11,387 nt of DNA from VFZL01 sp046734915 (GTDB taxonomy: Bacteria > Acidobacteriota > Vicinamibacteria > Vicinamibacterales > CAVVIG01): positions 1 to 11,387 of the forward strand of contig JBKPSC010000485.1 in NCBI GenBank assembly GCA_046734915.1, written 5' to 3'. Below are positions 6,954-11,387 of the stretch, one piece after another. Position 1 is the stretch's first letter. Each line of letters begins with the position of its first letter. Under the pieces are notes generated by a model, which ran no database searches, was not told the origin of the DNA, and saw nothing but the letters and a program-made list of their open reading frames with translations. A program made the translations under genes and the position numbers.

Positions 6954-8233
6954 GACGGTTCGTCCTCCTGCTGCTGCTGACGGCATCGGTATTGTGGCCG
7001 GGAGCCGCGGCCGCGCACGACGTTCCAGACCTGGTGAAGATCGCTGTCTTCGTCAAGCCTGAGCGAGATCACCTGTCAATCCTCGTGCGGATGCCGGCGA
7101 ACGCGCTCATCGACTTTCTGTTCCCAACGCTGGCCGACAGCAACTGGGTGGACCTGGCGCATGCCGATTCGGTCGCCGCTGAGGGTGCGCGCGTCTGGAT
7201 CGCGGATTTGCTGACGCTGAGCCAGCACGGGCGTGCGCGCGCGGAGCCGCGCATCCTGGCGGTACATCTGTCACGAGTCAACGACCCGTCGTTCCGCAGC
7301 TTTCCTGATGCGCTGGCGCGCATCACGGGTCCGCCGCTGCCGCCGGACACGCTCGTTCTTCAGGATCAACTGACGGTCGATACGCTGCTGCAGACGCCGA
7401 TCGTCCCCGACAATGCCGCGATCTCCTTCGCACCTCGATTCGCGCGGCTCGGTGTCGTAGTGGAGACGACGCTCACGATGGTTACTCCTGAGGGAACGCT
7501 TCGTCGATTTCAGTATCAAGGCGATCCCGAACCGTTCGAGTTAAACCCCGGCGTGCCGCATGCGTTCGCGCGGTTCACCCGGGAAGGGGCGTCTCACTAT
7601 CTCGGCGACGTTCAATATCTGCTGTTCGCCGCGTGTGCGGCGCTGGTTTTCCGGCGCGCTCGTCTCCTGGTCACGTTTCTCAGCTCGCTGGTCCTCGCGG
7701 AATCGGCGACAGTGCTGCTGGCGATTGGCGCGATGCCGTTGCTCGTCTGGATTCCTGCCGTCAGCGGCGTGCTCGCCGCGGCGGCAACGATCTACCTGGC
7801 GATTGAGGCGATTGTGGCCCCTGACGACAGCCGGCCCGAGCTGGCCGTCGGCACCGGGTTCGTCATGGGCTGCGCGCTCTGGGCGGGACTGCAGCCGACA
7901 CTGCAGTTTGGCGGGTCGCATTCGGTCGCCGCGGGTGCCGGCTTCGCGCTCGGCGCGGTGGCTGCTGAGGGGATCGTCGTGGTTGGTGCGGCGACAGCGC
8001 TGAGAGCCATGCTGTCCGCGTCGCGTGCGCAACGAGCCGTGCTCGTCATCGCGGCGGCGTTCGCCATTCATGTGTCGTGGCGTCGCATGCTCGAAGGGAT
8101 CGACACGTTCTTCCTGATGCCGGTGAACCCTTACAGGACGTTCGTGGGGCTGGCAATGGTGGTCATCGCCGCAGGCGCGGCCACGGCAGCCGCCATCTAT
8201 CTGAAGCGACCCGCGCTGAGTCGATCAGCGTGA
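6950..8233 (+). CDS. HupE/UreJ-like membrane protein, second of a tandem pair
   Basis: A 427-residue protein with a clear signal peptide (VLLLLLTASVLWPGAAAA, cut before HDVPDL), an outer domain to about residue 205, and about seven membrane segments to 418. The HupE/UreJ core is easier to see than in its neighbour: ASHYLGDVQYLLFAACAALV (214-233) aligns with EHILTGYDHLLF, and LVLAESATVLLA (247-258) with FTLAHSITLALA. One histidine (His216) is kept, but DH has become VQ and the later His is Glu251. LQFGGSHSVAAGAGFALG (318-335) matches the first paralogue and, loosely, the family's FNLGVE region. The ATG lies inside ATGA with the upstream stop, which implies coupling. The last 9 bp overlap the 3' end of the convergent cytochrome gene. 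No hydrogenase or urease genes are nearby, so a nickel role is doubtful. Confidence 0.83.
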   Translation: MRRFVLLLLLTASVLWPGAAAAHDVPDLVKIAVFVKPERDHLSILVRMPANALIDFLFPTLADSNWVDLAHADSVAAEGARVWIADLLTLSQHGRARAEPRILAVHLSRVNDPSFRSFPDALARITGPPLPPDTLVLQDQLTVDTLLQTPIVPDNAAISFAPRFARLGVVVETTLTMVTPEGTLRRFQYQGDPEPFELNPGVPHAFARFTREGASHYLGDVQYLLFAACAALVFRRARLLVTFLSSLVLAESATVLLAIGAMPLLVWIPAVSGVLAAAATIYLAIEAIVAPDDSRPELAVGTGFVMGCALWAGLQPTLQFGGSHSVAAGAGFALGAVAAEGIVVVGAATALRAMLSASRAQRAVLVIAAAFAIHVSWRRMLEGIDTFFLMPVNPYRTFVGLAMVVIAAGAATAAAIYLKRPALSRSA

Positions 8234-8932
8234 CGGTGCCAGCGGGAGCAGCCGAAGGCCCACTCCGGCAGGGAGTCCCCGGATGGTGGCGCCGGCGGGA
8301 ACGCCCAGCGCTTTCCGGAGAAGAAAGGGGTGGCTGTGCCGCGACGCGTAGTCGCGAAGCCACACCAGCGGCTCGATACGACCGTCGGGAAAGGCCACGG
8401 TGACGCGCGCCGACGTGACGTCGGCCGCAGCCGTGACCCAGAATCCGTCGATCGTGAACGGGCGGGGAAATCGGAAATGGCCCGTCGCGACGATTTCACC
8501 GGACCGGGACAGGTCCGGCGTCGCCTCGGGAATGGTCGGCCGTCGCGGGAGGTCGTTGGGATTGCCTTCGGGCGTGCCGCCGTCCACCCAGTTCGCGATC
8601 AAATCCAGCTCTTCCTGCAGCAGGGCCTGATCGTTGCGAAAGGTCCCGAACCCCTTCACCGCGCCCCATGGGGGCATGGTCCGTCGCAACACACCCGCTT
8701 TGATGGCTTTGGCCCACGGACTGGCCTCCTGATAACTGAGAAGCGAGAAGGCGGTGCTGCCGGGACGATGGCAGGTGGCGCAGCGGGAATAGACGATTCT
8801 GGAGATCTCGCGATTCCACGTGACGCGGGTCGTGACGTCGTGGGCGCGGCCGGGGAGGGCGCTCGCGGCCACGATCAGTGCGGCCGCGGTCACGGCAGCC
8901 GCAAGTCTACAGGCGTGCAGCGGTTGTGACAT
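8225..8932 (-). CDS. Secreted mono-heme cytochrome c-like protein
   Basis: A 235-residue protein. Residues 1-30 are a signal peptide ending PGRA before HDVTTR. The heme-binding CATCH motif is at 51-55, followed by LLSYQEASPWAKAIKAG and TMPPW (85-89), whose Met86 is the probable second heme ligand, and by LDLIANWVDGGTPEG (109-123), a pattern typical of acidobacterial c-type cytochromes. The C-terminal 100 residues (about 140-235) form a beta-rich domain I do not recognise. In related proteins a Cu type II ascorbate-dependent monooxygenase domain may follow such a heme domain, but the tail here is short and shows none of its His motifs. ATG at 8932 was chosen over an in-frame ATG at 8992 because it starts the signal peptide and because a -10-like box lies between them. 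The gene points toward the HupE-like pair and overlaps it by 9 bp. Confidence 0.87.
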   Translation of the reverse strand: MSQPLHACRLAAAVTAAALIVAASALPGRAHDVTTRVTWNREISRIVYSRCATCHRPGSTAFSLLSYQEASPWAKAIKAGVLRRTMPPWGAVKGFGTFRNDQALLQEELDLIANWVDGGTPEGNPNDLPRRPTIPEATPDLSRSGEIVATGHFRFPRPFTIDGFWVTAAADVTSARVTVAFPDGRIEPLVWLRDYASRHSHPFLLRKALGVPAGATIRGLPAGVGLRLLPLAPSR

Positions 8933-8961
8933 GCGAAGCTGGCCACCAGGCCGGGACGGCG

Positions 8962-8967
8962 ATTGTA
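8962..8967 (-). promoter_or_regulatory. Possible -10 box (TACAAT) for the cytochrome gene
   Basis: TACAAT on the minus strand matches the -10 consensus at five of six positions and would start a transcript about 23 nt before the ATG at 8932. The best -35 candidate (TTCGCA) is poorly spaced at 15 bp, so this is tentative. Confidence 0.3.
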
Positions 8968-9059
8968 ACGCGGCGGGTGGATTGCGAAGCACGATGGGTT
9001 TTCGCTGCGATCATGCGTTCGTCCGCGCGGTTGCAACGACCGCCGTTGCACACCCAGAT

Positions 9060-9129
9060 TCCTCGGTAGCTCAACGGCAGAGCATCCGGCTTAACCGGAG
9101 GGTTGCTGGTTCGAATCCAGCCTGAGAAG
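9060..9129 (+). tRNA. tRNA-Asn-like gene with shortened anticodon loop; probable pseudogene
   Basis: A cloverleaf can be drawn. Acceptor TCCTCGG (9060-9066) pairs with CTGAGAA (9122-9128), with one C-A mismatch and one G-T. The D arm is GCTC/GAGC with GG in the loop. The anticodon stem TCCGG/CCGGA (9085-9089, 9095-9099) is perfect. The variable loop has five bases. The T arm GCTGG-TTCGAAT-CCAGC (9105-9121) is perfect. The anticodon loop is only CTTAA; a tRNA-Asn would have CTGTTAA, so the two bases G and T are missing and with them the GTT anticodon. Opening one pair would give a seven-base loop with no U33 and a nominal TTA anticodon. No CCA is encoded, unlike the tRNA-Ser at the right end. 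Most likely a decayed tRNA-Asn copy, or a two-base sequencing error. Confidence 0.6.
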
Positions 9130-9197
9130 CAGCCTTGAATGCACCTCTCAAGTGTGCGACCAAGGAGAGCACCGGGCCGAAATAGGCCAACGACTAT

Positions 9198-10406
9198 CTA
9201 TTTCTTCACGAACTTCCGCACCGCATTAAGAAAGTCCGCCGTATATACGTTGCCCTGCAGGTCGGAGGTGACGCCTTCCGTAAGGCTTGACCCTCCCGGA
9301 TATGGGTACGGGCATTCGTCTGGAATGAACGAGACTACCTTGCCATCGCGAGCGTTGCCGATCCGGACCCCGCGACGCACGCCCGGGTTGTATCCATATC
9401 CGGTACCGAGCAAAAAGAATTGCCCGGTGTTCGTCATACCGTCGCGAGACTCCCCGTCGCCCACGTAGATGGTGTCGGTGCGGCGGTCGATATGAATTCC
9501 GCTCGGCCGCCCGAACTGCGTCCACTGAGCGACGAACCGGCCGTTTGGCTCGAAGATCTGGATGCGGTTATTGTTGCGATCGCCCACGAAAAGGCGCCCG
9601 CGCGAATCAAGCTCGAGGGCGTGCAGGACGTCGAACTCACCTGGTCCCATTCCCTTCTTGCCCCAGGTCTTCAGGAACTTTCCGTTCTTGTCGAACTTCA
9701 TCACACGCGCGTTGCCGACCGGCGTTCCCCCACCCGTGTGTCCGTCCGCCACGAAGATGTCTCCGTTCGCCGCGACAACTACGTCGGCGGGAGCGTCGAA
9801 CTCGTCGAGCCCTGTTCCGCGTACGCCCTTCTTCCCGAGGGTCATTAGGACCTTGCCATCCTGACTCAGCTTGATGACTTGATGGGCTCCCTGGTCGGCG
9901 ACCCAGAGGTTCCCGTCGGCGTCGTGCGACATTTTGTGCGGCGCCTCAAATACGCCAGCACCGAACTCCCGAAGCACCGTACCCGAAGTGTCGAGCTGGA
10001 TGATGGGATTCACCTTCTTCGGGTCGGTTCGATCGACCACCCAGATGGTGCCATCCGGCGCCGTCGTCACGCTCGCCGACGTCCCCCAGGTTCGACCGGC
10101 AGGTAACTTGCCCCAGATGATTCCCGGTCGATACGGATTCGGCAGATCGTTGTGCACACCATGAGGGGAGACGGCGGGAAGCGTGACCGGATACTGCCCA
10201 GCAGGAAAGACCGGCTGGGGCCGTCCGCCGTCCGCCTTGATACTTGGTTCACCACACGGCGGAAGCTGCCGCTGTCCCGGCGGTGGGAGGGTGATCTGTC
10301 CCTGCGTGTGCGCGATGGCGCCGAAGACAAGCGCGGTAACAGTGGCGAGCGCGCTCGTCGCCGCGAGTCTGCTCAACCGATGAGTGGGGCCGTCCTGTGA
10401 GCGCAT
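9198..10406 (-). CDS. Secreted NHL-repeat propeller, PAL-like paralogue with altered active site
   Basis: A 402-residue protein with a signal region (LAATSALATVTALVFGAIA), a proline-rich linker with one Cys (LPPCGEP), then six NHL-type blades (for example DGNLWVADQGAHQVIKL, NGDIFVADGHTGG, RGRLFVGDRNNNRIQIF, QGNVYTADFLNAVRKF). It belongs to the same six-bladed family as the 4200-5492 protein. Compared with PAL, Arg126 (VVDRT), His157 (APHKMSHD) and His262 (LHALELD) are kept. The Tyr of ADGY is His223, and the third zinc His is replaced in the last blade (SLTEGVTSD, Glu377). Lyase activity is therefore doubtful, and a binding or structural role is possible. ATG at 10406 has a GAGGAAAG ribosome site 5 nt upstream and a promoter-like sequence beyond it. 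It is monocistronic, followed after 68 bp by the tRNA-Asn-like gene on the other strand. Confidence 0.88.
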   Translation of the reverse strand: MRSQDGPTHRLSRLAATSALATVTALVFGAIAHTQGQITLPPPGQRQLPPCGEPSIKADGGRPQPVFPAGQYPVTLPAVSPHGVHNDLPNPYRPGIIWGKLPAGRTWGTSASVTTAPDGTIWVVDRTDPKKVNPIIQLDTSGTVLREFGAGVFEAPHKMSHDADGNLWVADQGAHQVIKLSQDGKVLMTLGKKGVRGTGLDEFDAPADVVVAANGDIFVADGHTGGGTPVGNARVMKFDKNGKFLKTWGKKGMGPGEFDVLHALELDSRGRLFVGDRNNNRIQIFEPNGRFVAQWTQFGRPSGIHIDRRTDTIYVGDGESRDGMTNTGQFFLLGTGYGYNPGVRRGVRIGNARDGKVVSFIPDECPYPYPGGSSLTEGVTSDLQGNVYTADFLNAVRKFVKK

Positions 10407-10411
10407 GATCG

Positions 10412-10419
10412 CTTTCCTC
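10412..10419 (-). promoter_or_regulatory. Ribosome binding site GAGGAAAG for the second NHL gene
   Basis: GAGGAAAG on the minus strand, five bases before the ATG at 10406; it supports this start. Confidence 0.7.
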
Positions 10420-10428
10420 GCGTCCGCG

Positions 10429-10457
10429 ATTACAAATCCATCTGCACGAATTGCCGA
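10429..10457 (-). promoter_or_regulatory. Promoter candidate for the second NHL gene
   Basis: On the minus strand TCGGCA (10452-10457) and TGTAAT (10429-10434) are separated by 17 bp. The -10 box matches consensus at five of six positions, the -35 at four of six. The start would fall near 10422, leaving only a short leader of about 15 nt, just enough for the GAGGAAAG site. Confidence 0.4.
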
Positions 10458-11185
10458 GCGCCCGCACGACTTTCTTCGACCACTGCAGAACCCACGAGGA
10501 ACAACGGCCTGAACGCTTAACTCACACTAACCGCTCTCCGACAAACCCGGGGCACTTCAGTGAGCCCTGCGGCCACATGCGCCGGAAGAATGGCCATTGT
10601 AAAGGTCATGGCGATAGCTCGCACGACTATCCCCACACATCGTGTGCAACCGGTGCAGAGCTGCGCGAGGCCGCGAATTTGCCGCGCATCAGTAGAAACG
10701 AAGGATCAAGTGACGCACTCAAGCGACACACACGCCGTCATGGGTTGAAAGCCCGATGGGCGTCATCCCTGATCTCGTCGCTCGTGCCAGCGGCGTTGTT
10801 TACAACGATTGCCGCTTGGCCACGCGATTGAGATCCGCGTTCTGCGTTACGAATGCTCGCCGGATGGAGCAGCTGTTGACCAACACGTCTTTGACGGGTG
10901 GTTGCAGCCTGCGCAGCGGCCGGCTCCTAGAGCAGGTGTGGCGTAGGACATCGCGAAGCGCCGGGGATTGCAGCCGCAACGGTCGTCTGCCACCTATGCT
11001 CGTCGAGGATCTCAAAAGGCTCGACATCTCCAACAATCAACTCGGAGACAGCTGAAAAGGCGCGTGAACCGACGCCCCTTTGCGGCGACGATCAAGCAGA
11101 GATCTTCTACCGTGAGTTCTTCGAACCGTATGGCTGGCACGCTGGCGAGATCCAGCGGCTGTAACTTGTTGTAAACAGGAAGTCA
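10458..11185. other. About 730 bp with no convincing gene
   Basis: Open frames here are short, arginine/serine-rich and lack recognisable domains or ribosome sites. The most protein-like stretch is on the plus strand at about 11091-11165, reading DDQAEIFYREFFEPYGWHAG then EIQRL and a TAA. It is acidic and aromatic, unlike the random frames around it, but has no visible start within an intact gene; it may be the tail of a decayed gene. I cannot name it. Confidence 0.4.
10794..10807. repeat. Short perfect inverted repeat
   Basis: CGTTGTTTACAACG: two 6-bp arms around a two-base centre. It is too tight for a stable hairpin and may be a protein-binding site or chance. Confidence 0.25.
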
Positions 11186-11189
11186 GAGG

Positions 11190-11232
11190 GCCGGAGAGAG
11201 TGGTAGCGACCACCCGCGGTAGAAGTTCCTTG
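11190..11232 (-). repeat. Degenerate copy of the tRNA-Ser 3' half
   Basis: Read on the minus strand, this segment resembles the 3' end of the intact tRNA-Ser about 100 bp away, in the same orientation. CTACCG, a GGGT, a TCG and then CCACTCTCTCCG are shared, with scattered differences between them (GGAACTT for GAAACT; the T loop is changed and carries one extra base). The changed T arm now reads GTGGT-CGCT-ACCAC (11200-11213), still a hairpin. No matching 5' half is visible to the right of it. It may be an old attachment-site copy left by an integrated element, or a fragmentary tandem tRNA duplicate. Confidence 0.5.
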
Positions 11233-11295
11233 AAAACTGCACGTAAGCCGAATAACCGAGCCGTATATGTCCAGCTAAATCAGCTACTTAGGATT

Positions 11296-11385
11296 TGGCG
11301 GAGAGAGTGGGATTCGAACCCACGGTAGAGTTTCCCCTACACACGCTTTCCAAGCGTGCTCCTTCAACCACTCGGACATCTCTCC
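11296..11385 (-). tRNA. tRNA-Ser(GGA)
   Basis: A complete class II tRNA on the minus strand. The acceptor GGAGAGA (11379-11385) pairs with TCTCTCC (11300-11306). The anticodon stem CACGC/GCGTG encloses loop TTGGAAA, giving anticodon GGA (11349-11351), which reads UCC/UCU. A long variable arm (GTAGGGGAAACTCTAC) identifies serine. The T arm is GTGGG-TTCGAAT-CCCAC, followed by discriminator G and an encoded CCA (11296-11298). The window ends two bases past its 5' end. Confidence 0.96.
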
Positions 11386-11387
11386 GT

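Noticed and set aside
6018..8071. Minus-strand open frames opposite the HupE-like pair (6018-6986, 7541-8071)
   Set aside because: Strongly Arg/Glu/His-rich low-complexity translations, typical of antisense frames of membrane-protein genes in GC-rich DNA.
8933..8992. Upstream ATG (8992) for the cytochrome gene
   Set aside because: It would place 20 hydrophilic residues before the signal peptide, and a -10-like box lies inside that extension.
9060..9129. Reading the tRNA-like gene as tRNA-Leu(TAA) or a UAA suppressor
   Set aside because: The short variable loop excludes leucine. A suppressor reading needs a broken stem pair and lacks U33. Overall sequence is closest to tRNA-Asn with a two-base deletion.
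10756..11055. 99-residue open frame with a leucine-rich-repeat-like ending (LKRLDISNNQLGDS)
   Set aside because: Only one such unit, no repeats, no ribosome site and an otherwise unstructured Arg/Ser-rich sequence; chance resemblance is more likely.
1..11387. CRISPR arrays, long direct repeats, rRNA or riboswitches
   Set aside because: No regularly spaced repeats, no rRNA-like segments and no conserved aptamer pattern were seen.

Overview
The window is GC-rich and gene-dense. Its gene styles (a winged-helix regulator fused through one membrane helix to a TolB-type propeller, secreted NHL-propeller proteins, and a secreted CxxCH protein with a TMPPW motif) are typical of soil Acidobacteriota, perhaps Vicinamibacteria-like. 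That assignment is an inference from gene content; there is no rRNA or marker gene to settle it.

Layout from left to right. (1) The left edge holds the start of a small membrane protein running off the window on the minus strand. (2) 295-2541 (minus) is a 748-residue membrane-anchored OmpR-type DNA-binding protein with a large periplasmic PD40/TolB-like propeller. (3) 2542-2891 has no intact gene, only a signal-peptide-like scrap. (4) 2892-about 3235 (minus) is the decayed C-terminal end of an IS110-family transposase, broken by one nonsense codon and one frameshift. (5) 3251-4192 and 4200-5492 (both minus) form a two-gene operon: a PAL-like six-bladed NHL propeller, followed 7 bp later by a secreted heavy-metal-binding-domain protein. 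A good sigma70-type promoter lies at 5544-5571. (6) Divergent from it, 5580-6953 and 6950-8233 (plus, ATGA overlap) encode two related HupE/UreJ-like membrane proteins that have lost most of the family's usual histidine/aspartate ligands. (7) 8225-8932 (minus) is a secreted mono-heme cytochrome c-like protein, overlapping the preceding gene tail-to-tail by 9 bp. (8) 9060-9129 (plus) is a tRNA-Asn-like gene missing two bases of its anticodon loop. (9) 9198-10406 (minus) is a second PAL-like NHL propeller with altered active-site positions. (10) About 850 bp without a convincing gene follows, then a degenerate copy of a tRNA-Ser 3' half. (11) The window ends in an intact tRNA-Ser(GGA) on the minus strand with encoded CCA.

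Working idea (inference): the centre of the window (3251-8932) is a cell-envelope module with metal or redox themes: a CPxCGM/HxHP metal-binding secreted protein, a PAL-like propeller that keeps all the expected zinc and catalytic positions, a pair of HupE/UreJ-fold membrane proteins and a cytochrome c. No peptidylglycine hydroxylating monooxygenase (the usual partner of PAL), hydrogenase, urease or nickel enzyme is visible, so the real substrate is open. The strongest points for follow-up are the degenerate HupE/UreJ pair, the two NHL/PAL paralogues with different active-site conservation, and the damaged tRNA-like genes.
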